Under the pieces are notes generated by a model that saw nothing but the letters and a program-made list of their open reading frames with translations, searched no databases and had not been told where the DNA came from. A DNA stretch of 64,000 nt. It comes from Eudorina sp. 2006-703-Eu-15. Taxonomy: Eukaryota; Chlorophyta; Chlorophyceae; Chlamydomonadales; Volvocaceae. How positions within the stretch are numbered: the stretch's first letter is position 1; each line of letters starts with the position of its first letter. Below are positions 34,287 to 43,496 of the stretch, piece by piece. Position numbers and translations under genes: made by a program. The stretch covers positions 124,001-188,000 of the forward strand of contig BDSI01000016.1 in NCBI GenBank assembly GCA_003117195.1, read 5' to 3'.

Positions 34287-35029
34287 TTAGTTTCGTGCCT
34301 TGCTGCGGTGCCTTGCTGCGATGTAGTCGATGTATTCGAGGTCGTCCTTGTCCGTCGGACAGAAAGACACGCTTGTCCAGACCGGAACCACTACCTCTTG
34401 TGTTCCTCGTTCTGCCTTGAACTTGGTCGGCGCAAAATGGAGGAGGACCTCGGGCTGCCCCACATCCGGCGCCTTTGTGATGCGCTTGAGCAAACGGCCC
34501 GTCGGCTTTTGCACTGTGACAGTCTTCCAGGATTCTGTTTCGGGGTCGGATACCATCTCCTCTTCATCCTCCATTTCGGGTTCTATGACGGAGGACTCCT
34601 GGGTGCTGAGCTTGTCCTTGTCAAAGCAGACATGGAGCCATGTAGTCTGTTGGTGCACAGGTGCAGGGGGATCGGGTCTTGGAACGTGGCGCATCCGATC
34701 TCGTCCAATTTTATCCTGTCGATGACGTCATACCCGCCGATTGAGAGCTTTAGGTGGTCGAGTTCGTCGGGTATCTTGGCTGCGGGAACCAGGCTGATGC
34801 CGGTCAGGTTGTGAAACAGCACAGGTTCGACTTGCACCTCATAGTAAGGTTTGACAGAGCTCACACTCCTCCAGTGGACTCCTCCAGTGTCTGCCACTTG
34901 CACGCGGACCATTTCCAAGTTTACACCGTCGTGCCGGGGGATCTCTTTATGTTCTGATGTGTCAGGGCTGCTCCACAGCTCAGAAAGACAGCCATCGTGC
35001 ATGTAAACTTGATGTACAGCAAATGGCAA
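34287..35029 (-). pseudogene. Unrecognised intronless gene, apparently frameshifted
   Basis: Two overlapping minus-strand frames look like parts of one protein. The first starts at 35029 (MPFAVHQVYMHDG) and reads sensibly through YYEVQVEPVLFHNLTGISLV and DELDHLKLSIGGYDVIDRIK to about 34650. The second reads on from about 34690 (WLHVCFDKDKLSTQESSVIE) through an acidic stretch to VWTSVSFCPTDKDDLEYIDY and stops at 34287. Together they would give about 235 residues. The frame change falls within 34600-34690 and no intron fits there. I do not recognise the family. Confidence 0.4.
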
Positions 35030-36005
35030 CTGGAGCTGTCCAGAATAAACGGATTACACATGTCGAGCAAGTTCTCGACCGAGGACATACTGGGCGCGCT
35101 CAAGAAGAGCGCAAAAAACTGCGGCGGCCTCTGCCTTTCGGTGAGCCGTGGCCGCGTCAGCAAAGGCAACCGTGGCCAGGTACGCGCTGCTGCTGTCACT
35201 GCAGCTCCTCAGCCTGGTCGCCGATTCATGGCGGCCACCCTGCGTCGGTCAGCACCTGGTCAGGGTCAGACGATCCGGCCGGGACCGATATTGGCAGAAC
35301 AAGGGGAGCGGCGCACAATCGCTGACTTTTGGGGGCGCCTTCACGGGTTCACCCAGTTGGGGCTCCCGAGACGGGGTTGGAGCTCAGTGGGCCCTTTCCA
35401 CCCTTTCTTGAAAGTGGCGGGGGGAGTCCTGTGATGTGCGGGACCTGCTCCTGAAGAAGGATGAGGCGTGGGTTCCCCGCCCTCTGTCAGTTTATCGTCG
35501 GGCTCTCCGAACCGGGGTTCAAGTTGGGGACCGGGCCTACCCTCAGATTGGGGTGGAGGTTGGGCTCCCGTTGGCATTTTGGTGTTTTGGCCAAGTTATT
35601 TCTTATGATGCGGGTTACCCCACTAGCGGTCGCTGGGCAGTGTCACGAGCCAGGCGTGGGCCTTCCAAGACCTCGAGAGGGTGCTGCGTTGGGTGCCTCA
35701 GAGGTGGTGGTAGCTGGGTAATGGGGTGCCTGTGTGGGCGACCTCCCCTGTGCTTGGCTTTATCCACTTCTGGGGATTATGCCCGCTGCTGTGCCTATCC
35801 CTTTGGTAGTGTTGCCCCGCTGCGCGCCTCTGCTTGCTTCGGTGTCTGACTGGTTGGGGTTATGGCCCGGTGTGTTTTCTTTGGGTGCGGTGTTGTGGTG
35901 TGGAGGTGACCTGCCGCCTTGGCGGTGGGGCCTACTGGGGCTTGCTCTGGTATACACCGATGATCCCGTTGGGGTCCGCTGTAACATTCATTCAGCTCCT
36001 CAGCA
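35030..36005. other. Unassigned GT-rich stretch
   Basis: The plus strand becomes rich in GGTTGGGG/GGGGTT-type runs (35400-35960) with open frames on both strands. No motif or start context supports a gene. Confidence 0.4.
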
Positions 36006-36560
36006 TCAGGTCCACCACGTCTGCACGACCGCACACCCCCCGCCTCGCGAGCAGCTGCTGCTGCAGCAGCTGCTCGTGCTGTGTTTGAGCGCTGTTATCA
36101 AGTGGGGGCGCACGGGCATCGGCAGACCGGCCGGGCGAGCACTGCACCGCTGCAGCTGCTTGACGAGCACAAAGGTGTGCGTGAGGCCGTAGCGCTTGTA
36201 GAGCCGCACGGCGTGCGCGACTTGAGGGTGTGCACGTGCGCATTCTGCCCCGAACGCGCCGAAGTGGTGCACCTTGCTGGGGTCGAGAATGAACCCCTCA
36301 CCATCATCACAGCGGACGCCATGGCGCTCGAGGAACACCGCGAACGCGGCGCTCGGGCACCTGTCACGGACGTACTCCCATGCCAGTGACAGCGCCGGCG
36401 TCTCACGCCGGGACGCATCCACCAGCACCGCCTGCAGCTCCACAAAGATGTCGTAAGGGTTGACGTCCGGGTCCGAGTCAATGATCTTTTGGACGCATGC
36501 CGCGATGGCCTCTCGGCGGACTCTCAGTGCTTCTGGGGGTGAGCGACTGAGGTCATGCAT
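36006..36560 (-). CDS. Unrecognised 184-residue intronless ORF
   Basis: It starts MHDLSRSPPEALRVRREAIA and its ATG directly follows the stop of the preceding frame (TGA-ATG). The body is mostly helical (AACVQKIIDSDPDVNPYDIF, LSLAWEYVRDRCPSAAFAVF) and has a clear segment VHHFGAFGAECARAHPQVAH. The last 30 residues, Ser/Cys-rich, come from a CAG/CTG palindrome near 36050 and may not be part of the original protein. I do not recognise the family. Tight packing with the next ORFs suggests a common unit. Confidence 0.45.
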   Translation of the reverse strand: MHDLSRSPPEALRVRREAIAACVQKIIDSDPDVNPYDIFVELQAVLVDASRRETPALSLAWEYVRDRCPSAAFAVFLERHGVRCDDGEGFILDPSKVHHFGAFGAECARAHPQVAHAVRLYKRYGLTHTFVLVKQLQRCSARPAGLPMPVRPHLITALKHSTSSCCSSSCSRGGGCAVVQTWWT

Positions 36561-37007
36561 TCAGCAGCGCCACTGGGCCGTGGTGTCGGCGAGATACTGC
36601 AGTGCGCGGTACTTTGCCAGCTTTCCCCTCCGGTGCCATAGGTGCATCCAGGGTGCGCACTCACCCCTGGCTGTGGCATCGTCCGCATTCCAAGCCGAAA
36701 TCCTTCACCACTGTGCTGGCGTGAGGTGTATGACGACGCGGTGCACATCTGGTTCTGCGTCGTCCGGTTCCCCATAGCTCCAATAAAGCTTTTGGGGGAC
36801 AAGCACATCGGGAGCCAGCTTTTTGGCAACGTCCGCGAGAAGCGCGCGGTACTCGGCCAGCTTTCCAGTCTCGTGCGATAGGTGCAGCCAGGGCGCACGC
36901 ATGTCTTCGGCCGCGGCTCCGTCCGCACTCCAGGCTGAAAGCTTGCGCCACTGTGCTGGAGTGAGGTACAAAGTGAGACTGCACACGTCTGCGAGGTCCG
37001 CCTTCAT
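36561..37007 (-). pseudogene. Tandemly duplicated small domain with an in-frame stop
   Basis: The first 100 codons from 37007 read MKADLADVCSLTLYLTPAQW, then RKLSAWSADGAAAEDMRAPW and LHLSHETGKLAEYRALLADV, and reach HLTPAQW again before a TGA at 36705. After that TGA the same frame repeats the domain (RISAWNADDATARGECAPWM, HLWHRRGKLAKYRAL) and ends at 36561, touching the next ORF. So the frame holds one and a half to two copies of a roughly 80-residue unit, the second behind a stop. The family is not recognised. The copies have diverged at many codons, so the duplication is not recent. Confidence 0.5.
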
Positions 37008-37059
37008 GGGTTTGCTCTGCTATGATGTAGTACAGAACTCCGCGACGTCTCCTTATGTG

Positions 37060-37116
37060 GTGAAACTAAACCGCCATGGTGAAACTAAATCGCCATGGTG
37101 AAACTAAACCGCCGCG
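37060..37116. repeat. 19-bp direct repeat, three copies
   Basis: GTGAAACTAAACCGCCATG repeats at 37060, 37079 and 37098 with one or a few changes. It sits immediately upstream of the ORF that starts at 37007 (minus) and covers the stop of the GNAT fragment. Confidence 0.85.
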
Positions 37117-37390
37117 GGAGGAGCTTTGGGCCACAAAACGCGACACGTCATGAAGACGGGCGCTGGCGCGCCCGCCCGCCTGTACGACGCCAGCGCGCCC
37201 GCGAACGCACTAGCAGGCTGGGCGGGGCGGAAGCCATGCCTCTCCCAGAAGGGGCACGAATTGTTCACGGACACCAGCGCCATGACCCGCGGGCGCTTCG
37301 TCATCAGCAGCGCCACCGTGTCAGCACGTAACGCGCCGAGCAGCAGCGCCGCGCAGCCCCTGCCCCGGTGGACTGGCCGCACCGCCAAAT
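37104..37390 (-). pseudogene. GNAT-type acetyltransferase fragment
   Basis: The frame reads LAVRPVHRGRGCAALLLGAL, which is GNAT motif A (the V-x-P-x-x-R-G-x-G acetyl-CoA loop), then ALVSVNNSCPFWERHGFRPA, which is motif B with the usual N..A/C..FY/W..GF ending. About 95 residues remain, ending at 37104. The N-terminal strands of a GNAT domain (about 60-80 residues) are missing and replaced by reverse-transcriptase sequence in the same frame. Function is therefore doubtful. Confidence 0.6.
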
Positions 37391-38469
37391 AGCGGTACAT
37401 CTCCGGGTGAAGCAGCAGGTTCCAGTACCCGCTCTTGTCGTCGGTGGTGAACATGAGATCACCCTTGTGTAGGAAGCCGGGCAGGTCGGCCAGGGACTCG
37501 TACTTCAGCGGCGGGATCTCCATGAACAGGTTCGGGTACATGGGGTTCATGCACAGGCGCAGCTTCTTGCCCTCCACCACGCGCAAGCCGTTGATGACCG
37601 TCGGTTGGCCGACCCCACTCGGCTGGCCACTCCCTGATCGCGCCCGTGTGCAGGCACTTCTGGAGCTCAGCTGTGACGAAGTCGGCGTGGGTGCTGGTGC
37701 TGTGGTGATTGGGGAACTGGATCGCGTGGGGTGTCTGGCCCGTGAGGTATGCTTCGGGGTCCTCGCCTCGGGCTACCGCCTGACTGACCATCTGCCGTAC
37801 AATCCCGCGTTTCTTCCGGCGCAGGGGCGGGAGCGGCACGTCGGGCCCTGGCGCCCCTACGCACCGGAAACGTACGCCCTCCTCGATCATGGACAGCAGC
37901 AGCTTCTGGTTACGCGTCAGCGGCCGGCCGCCGTTGTGGAGCTGGAAGAAACGCCGCCACGCAGCTAGGCTAGCCCGCAGTGGCCCCGGTTGGAAAGTGG
38001 ACGGCGGCCGCGCCGCCTTGTGCATCTCCCGCTCGAACTCTTCGGCTGGTAACGGGGCCGTCTGGGTGGTTCCTGGCTGGGTGGCGGCGATGAGGCCCTG
38101 CCAGGCTGCTTCTAGCTGTCGGATCGAGGCGGCCCGGTCCAGGGGTGGTGGAGGCGGGAGGCTGGGGAATGCCGTTGGTGTGGGCGCGAGGGCTACAGGC
38201 TGCACCGACAGTGGCAGGAGAGCATCTTCCGCTGGGTCGCACCACGTGTCATCCCCTTCTTCGTCCAGGAGGGCCCCGCCCCAATCGTCCGTCATTTCCT
38301 CTTCTAGCACCGGCCCCCCTTCTTCGCCCTCCTCGGCAACGGGGCCCGGCCATGCGTCCTGCCCCGGTTCTCGCCGTCTTAGCGTCTGTTCTGGGGTCGA
38401 TGTCATCTGCATCACACCACAAGCGGCGGCCAATGGCGGGTTAGGTGATCGACCCGCCCCCTCCTGCAC
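37379..38469 (-). pseudogene. Reverse transcriptase, N-terminal part, of a YR (DIRS-order) retrotransposon
   Basis: Frame A from 38469 contains LRASLAAWRRFFQLHNGGRP, FVTAELQKCLHTGAIREWPA and EWGRPT, the region before the RT palm in DIRS/Kangaroo-like elements. Near 37600 the reading moves to frame B: PTVINGLRVVEGKKLRLCMN, NLFMEIPPLKYESLADLPGF, then TTDDKSGYWNLLLHPEMYRY, which carries RT motifs including the first palm aspartate. The coding then breaks off at about 37385 and runs into the GNAT fragment, so the YxDD active site, RNase H and recombinase are absent. It is a frameshifted, truncated copy. Confidence 0.7.
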
Positions 38470-38659
38470 GCCGACGGCTACAAGTCCTGACTCCTCTTCC
38501 TTCCTACAACTGTGAACGGGGGGGGGTTGCGACCCGTCGCTACAACCGCCAATTCATTTCCTCACTCTCCGCGGCAACTCTGTCCGGCCGCATTGCGACC
38601 TACTTCCCGCATGGCCCCGCCTCCCATCGATTCGCGTCAAACCGCGGCCCTCTCCCGGC

Positions 38660-41117
38660 TGGCGGCTCTCGCTTGCTAATGACCTGCCTGTCTCGGGCGG
38701 TCCGCGTCCGCCCCCGCCGCCAGGGCGGCCACGATCCGCCCCGCCACCTGCTTCGCGTCCTCGTGCTCGTTGTGGCACCTGGGCCTTCCTCCATGGGGGC
38801 ACTCCCGGCCCAGCAACGACATGTTGACGCACTAGGGCGGTTTCAGCGCCTTGGCGACCCGGAACATCTTGTTGTGGTCCGGGCACAATTCCCGCGCCAG
38901 GTGTCGTCGCTCCAGTTCGTCGTGTACCGCGGTGAGGGCTGGTTGCCAGGCGGCCGGTTTGTTGCGGTCTCGCGGGGCCGTGGCACCACCCCCGCAGCCC
39001 CGGGTACCGCCACCGCCGCTGCTCCCGCCCGCGCTGTAAGGTGCCGCACCAGCGTGCCCGTTCGCTCCAGCGCCGGCGCCCCGAGAACCCGAGGCTTCGC
39101 CGCCGCGGCTGCCCTCACCGCCGCCTGTACCGTTTCCCGCACGCCGGTGGGCTCGGTACTCTTCGGCCGCGACTGTGGAGCGCAGTTGCCTCGCGGTCTC
39201 ATCCACGCAGTTGCAGAGCCGCAGCAGGCAGCCCAGCTGAAGTCCGAAACCCTCCTGCCACATCTCCTCCGTCATCCTGGCCTCACAGATTCTCCCCTCA
39301 CTTAGCTCCGCCCGCGAAGCTGCCAGCCAGGCGCGGGCTGCCTCGCTCAGGTCACCGCGCTTCGAGGTAAGCTGCTCCAGGGCCAGGCGGGGGAGGCTCA
39401 GCCCCCCCAAGAAGGAGGCGATCTTGTTGCTGGACGTGAGGATCCTCGCGTCCAGCTCGACGGCGTGCTCCACTATCTCGCGCAGCTCCTCTTCCAGTCG
39501 AGCGTTCAGGGCCGCCTTCAGCTGCAGCACGAACCTCTCACCCAGCGGTCCCTCCAGCGCCTCCTTGAGGCGGTCGTTGAGCGGTTTCGCCACCCCCTTG
39601 AGGATGGCCGTCGCCGTCTTGCTGACGGCGGGGACTGTCGCGTTGAAGCCCAGGGTGAGCCGCACCGCACCGACGATGGCGTCGGCTATCAGGGGCGTCA
39701 GCGTCCGGCCCTCCGTCTTGGGTTGGATGTTCAGCATCTGCGTCCGATTTGCCTGGACCGCCAGCCCCACCGCCTGCTTGGCCAAGTCGCCGGGGCGACC
39801 GCCCAGCGCCTTCTCCGGCACGTTGAGGTCCCGGAGCGGCGGCATGTACTGTAGTTTGTAGGTAGGCTGGCCGTCGGCGTCGTACTGCCGCTCTGGCACC
39901 ACCACCGCGTCAATCAGCGGCCGGTTGCTGCCCGGCGGGTAGACTGGCCCGGTCGCGGGTTGCGCCATCGGCACGGGTTGGTATCCGGCCTGGGGCCCCC
40001 ACCCTGGCTGGCTCGGGAACATTGGGGGCATCTGGCCTAGCCCCGCGGCCGCCGCAGCTGCCGCTGCCGCGGTCGCCCCACCGGGCCAGCCGGCCATCGC
40101 CGGGCCGTGTGTAGCGCCCAACGGGGGGCCCGCCGCTGGCAGTGGGCCACCGCCGAACCAGGTCGCCTGGGCCGCCGCTGGCAGTTGGCCGCCAAAAGGG
40201 GTGGGTGCTGCTGCTGAGGGTGCGACACCCCTCAGGCCTGCCATGGGGAAGCTCGTGGAGCTAACGTCTCCGAACATGCCTGCGGCCTGGGCGGCTAGCG
40301 GGCCAGGCCACCCTTGTTGAAATAGGTGCTGGTATAGCCCCCACTTCGCGACGGCGGTTAGGGGATGTACAGCCGTGTTGCCGTACCCAGCACCGCCGCC
40401 CGTGGGCCCCAGAGCTTCCATCCCCCCCCCCTGGCCTGGGTGCCATGCCAGTCCTGGTGCTCGCGGCGATGCTGCCGTGAAGACCCCGCAGAGATTTAGT
40501 TGGGCGGCTGTGGGTCCCGTCGGACCCATGGCCCCGGCGCCCACCGCCGCGCCGGCCTGTTGCTGTGCCGTCTGGCCTGCTGCCCGGCCGAGAGTGTCCA
40601 AACGCCTCCTGAGCCGTGCCGGGGACCGGAACCCCGGGGACGCCACAATCTGAACCGAGCAGGTCACCAGCGGTGACGCACTGCCCAGTCCCACGGGGCG
40701 ACGGTCTTGCGGCGAATGCGTCGGATGATTGACAGCCGGTGGGGCCGCCTGTAGTCGATCCGGGAGTTCAGCCGTGCCGCGGCTCCCGCTTCCGTTGTGG
40801 GGGCCTGCGTTATGCCCCATCCGTACACCTTCGGGACCTGCGTCCGGCTGGGTTCCGGTCTCGCCCCGCGGCAGCGCATCCTCCACCTCGCGTACGGCAG
40901 CCGTGGCTCGAGTTTCACTCGCCACGGTACCCTCGAGCCTCGTTCCATCTCCGGCCACCCTCGCCGCGCCGGCCCCATCGCCCGTTGCGGCTGCGGTGGT
41001 GGCCGGCGCGCCTTGGGGTGCAGCTGTGGTCGCACCCGCCGCTGAGGTGCCGGCTTCTCCTGCTGCGCACCGCTTCGTAGGCGGGTTCTGCTGCCGTCTG
41101 GTTGACGTGCCGGGCAC
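38660..41117 (-). CDS. gag-like protein of a YR retrotransposon
   Basis: The frame from ATG 41117 runs 761 codons to a TAG at 38832. After that TAG the same frame continues about 55 codons to the next stop near 38660 (ECPHGGRPRCHNEHEDAKQV), which is Cys/His-rich like a nucleic-acid-binding finger. The first 450 residues are Ala/Gly/Pro-rich. The conserved core lies in the C-terminal third (NRPLIDAVVVPERQYDADGQ, VPEKALGGRPGDLAKQAVGL, GERFVLQLKAALNARLEEEL, EEMWQEGFGLQLGCLLRLCN) and ends CPDHNKMFRVAKALKPP. The role, binding the element RNA in a particle, is inferred from position before the RT and from general layout. Confidence 0.65.
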
Positions 41118-41234
41118 CGCCTTCGTACTGCGACCGCTGCGGAGGAGTCGTCCCCCTCCGCTATCGGCACCCTGTGATAGCAGGTCCCGGCCGAGCGGGG
41201 TTGAGTCAGTTGCGTTCCAGATTTGCGCGGGGCC

Positions 41235-41510
41235 CCCGTCCCGAGTTCGTCGGGGGGGGGGGGAGATCGGGGCCGATGGCGGTTCACGCCAGTCCGGCCT
41301 CTAATCGCATGGCTTGCCCGCCTGCCTGAGTTCGTCAGGCGGTGGTGCAACTGATCGGGTACTGCCCGGTATTAGTTTTCCGCGTCGAGTCCCGGCCCCC
41401 GAGTTCGTCGGGTCAGTAGGGAGGGGAGCGCAGCTCGGGTGGCGGTTCGCGCCGACCCGGCTTCGGTATTATATGCTCGCTGCGATCCTGAGTTCGTCAG
41501 GTGGCGATGT
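41235..41510. repeat. Two 160-bp tandem repeats with four small hairpins
   Basis: Stem-loops with the same GTTCG loop occur at 41240-41254, 41324-41340, 41398-41412 and 41487-41501. Stems alternate between CCCGA/TCGGG and CCTGA/TCAGG, so both arms change together. The surrounding DNA forms two diverged units of about 160 bp, each with one hairpin of each kind. They sit just upstream of the gag start (minus strand). Confidence 0.85.
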
Positions 41511-42566
41511 GCAAGTCGGGTTCTGCCCGGTGCCCCTTCCCCTAGGCCCCGTCTCGCCGGGCGCTAAAGGGGGGGACGCTTGCGTCCACTGTGGGGTCGG
41601 CCCGTCGATCCTGTGCCTCACTCGGGGGCGGCCCGCAGTGAGCCTGCTCGTCTTGAAAGGCTCAGGGTCCGTTCGGGGTGGTTCGATTCGGCCTCGCCTA
41701 TGGACTCGCCGCATCTCCGCCTGCGCGGGCCCCTTCCGCGTCGGCGTTGGTTAACTGTTCGGCTACCGCGGTGTCCGATCCGGCGGCGGCCTCGGTCGGT
41801 CTCTACGGGAATGGGTGTCGGGACGGCGTGTTAGCTCGATCGCTGGCGGGTTGACGCGGTGCTCCATCCTGGGGACACGATGCCTGCTTGAGGGTTCCTG
41901 GTTGACAACCACATCTCAAATTGTTTCGTTGCAAGGGGTTGGGGAGTGGACTCGTGCCGGCGACCCCAGTCAACAGGGCGCGCAAATGACGGATTATGGT
42001 CCCGTTCTGCCTAGGCCGTCCGTTTGCAGGCTCTTCTGTATCCTTTCAATGCCTGGACGCGAAGATGCCATACCGCTCGGTGTCTGCAGCTTCCGCTAGC
42101 GGTCCACCATGTCGTTTGGTCTACCTTCCCTGCCCCACCACACAGCTCCAGCGGCCAAAACACAACACTAATCAGAGAAAGACAACATAATTAGTGCTTA
42201 CCTCGACCTCCATTTCTCCAGCTTGCTCCAGTCCTTGCCCACTTGGCGCCCTAACTAAGGTGCAGTTTGGTCGGTTGTCTCTACGGGCCTCGAGGCCGGC
42301 GAACATTGTATTTTCTCAATTCGTACAACCTTTGAAAGCTGCTCAGAACGTGTGTGCACGCTCTCTGCCTCTCCCCGCCCGAGCGGCTCCTCTGGAAACA
42401 ACTTTTGAAAGCTGCTACAGAGCGCGCTGCGTTCTCTTGGGCGCGTGTGGGCTTGCCTATGACGCCGAGCCCAAGCTGGCCGCCCGGAAAACGCAGAATG
42501 GGTACATAACCCCATTTTTTACACACCACACAAACACAAGCCACCACCGCAAACCCATCGCCCACC

Positions 42567-42884
42567 ATGCCGCCGCCAATGCTCTATCTGGTGCACCAGA
42601 GTGACGGAGGACCGTACAACGTGTATTTGGCACGCGACGCAGCAGAGCAAGCAGTCAAGGTGCTGAAAGCAAACGTACGCGAGATTCTAAAGGGCCTGGG
42701 AATCCAGAGATCTCTGTCTGTCGTACGCATCGAGGAGATCTACGAAGGCCGGGTGTTCGGTTCAGAGCTGAGCGAGTACAGCTTGTCGATTGGCCAATCG
42801 TCCCGCGATGAGGACCGCAACAAGCCGCTTGTGGAACTGTACCAAGACTGCGCCCTTGCATCGACTGTAAGGTGGATATCATAG
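42567..42884 (+). CDS. Unrecognised 105-residue ORF, first of a pair
   Basis: The ATG has a near-ideal eukaryotic context (CGCCCACCATGCCG). The product starts MPPPMLYLVHQSDGGPYNVY and includes AEQAVKVLKANVREILKGLG and SVVRIEEIYEGRVFGSELSE: an alpha/beta protein with no signal peptide or membrane segment. It has no introns, and the codon use is balanced rather than GC3-saturated. The next ORF begins 21 bases after its stop in another frame; a GTAAGG...CCAG pair between them would not join the frames. Family not recognised. Confidence 0.5.
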   Translation: MPPPMLYLVHQSDGGPYNVYLARDAAEQAVKVLKANVREILKGLGIQRSLSVVRIEEIYEGRVFGSELSEYSLSIGQSSRDEDRNKPLVELYQDCALASTVRWIS

Positions 42885-42905
42885 ATATCAAAGCTGGGTC
42901 ACGGC

Positions 42906-43496
42906 ATGTTTCCAGACGGCTTCAAGTACAACAGTTACACAGACGAGACCTTCAAACCCAACAGCGGCATCAAGATAATTTCACGCCAGGGACGTACAAT
43001 CCAAATCTATGCGCCTCCCAACGACCAGCCCACCCTGAATGGTGCGCACGCACCAGGGATGGTGCGCATGCAAGTAGTACATCCGGCGTTTTACGCTGGC
43101 GTTCCGGGAGTTCCGGGACATCACGACATCGCGCTGTCCGATGGCAAAGGCACGAATGTCATGCACAACACGCGCTTTGTAGTGCACTTTGGCACGGTGG
43201 CAAAGGCCGTGGACCCCAGCGCATCCACTCCTCCGTCGCCGTTGCCAGTCGTCGCCACCGACAATTACCTGGAGCCCAACGCCCTCGGCGACGTCCTCAA
43301 CTGTGTCTACGTCGTGGTTTCCGAGAGCGGAACAGAAGAGGAGGACCTGCTACTTCTCTTCCCCACCGAGGAAGAACACGTCAGCCGCCCGCCGTGCTGC
43401 GGCACGGATTATTTTGCGAGGGTTGCCAATATTATGTGGGCGGTTGCCGGCGACTTCGTGTTTGAACGGACAACCACCATTACCTACCGCTGTTGA
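42906..43496 (+). CDS. Unrecognised 196-residue ORF, second of a pair
   Basis: It starts MFPDGFKYNSYTDETFKPNS, then GIKIISRQGRTIQIYAPPND. It looks like a beta-rich protein (MVRMQVVHPAFYAGVPG, MHNTRFVVHFGTVAKAV, GDVLNCVYVVVSESGTEEED) with two Cys in RPPCCGTDYFARVANIMWAV near the C-terminus. It is a single complete frame with a clear stop (TGA, 43494). Together with the preceding ORF it forms a compact two-gene unit of the same style as the HicA/HicB-like pair. Family not recognised; a viral or mobile-element origin is possible. Confidence 0.5.
   Translation: MFPDGFKYNSYTDETFKPNSGIKIISRQGRTIQIYAPPNDQPTLNGAHAPGMVRMQVVHPAFYAGVPGVPGHHDIALSDGKGTNVMHNTRFVVHFGTVAKAVDPSASTPPSPLPVVATDNYLEPNALGDVLNCVYVVVSESGTEEEDLLLLFPTEEEHVSRPPCCGTDYFARVANIMWAVAGDFVFERTTTITYRC

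Larger units (their letters stand above)
37385..41510 (-). mobile_element. Truncated YR retrotransposon (gag + partial RT)
   Basis: It consists of a leader with hairpin repeats (41235-41510), gag (41117-38832) and the broken RT (38469-37379), all on the minus strand. It has no recombinase gene nearby, and I found no copies of the terminal repeats of the element at 50194-56927. The right limit is not defined; the C/G-rich leader may continue towards 42100. The left limit is the RT-GNAT junction. Confidence 0.65.

Noticed and set aside
36045..36075. CAG/CTG palindrome as a regulatory hairpin
   Set aside because: It is low-complexity GCAGCTGCTG-type sequence within or at the end of an ORF; self-complementarity is expected of CAG/CTG repeats.
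42867..42915. 49-bp intron joining the two ORFs at 42.5-43.5 kb
   Set aside because: The GTAAGG...TTCCAG pair is attractive, but the joined sequence is out of frame with the second ORF.
32026..43496. Assigning the island to a giant-virus insertion
   Set aside because: No capsid, polymerase or other hallmark viral gene was seen, so the origin is left open.
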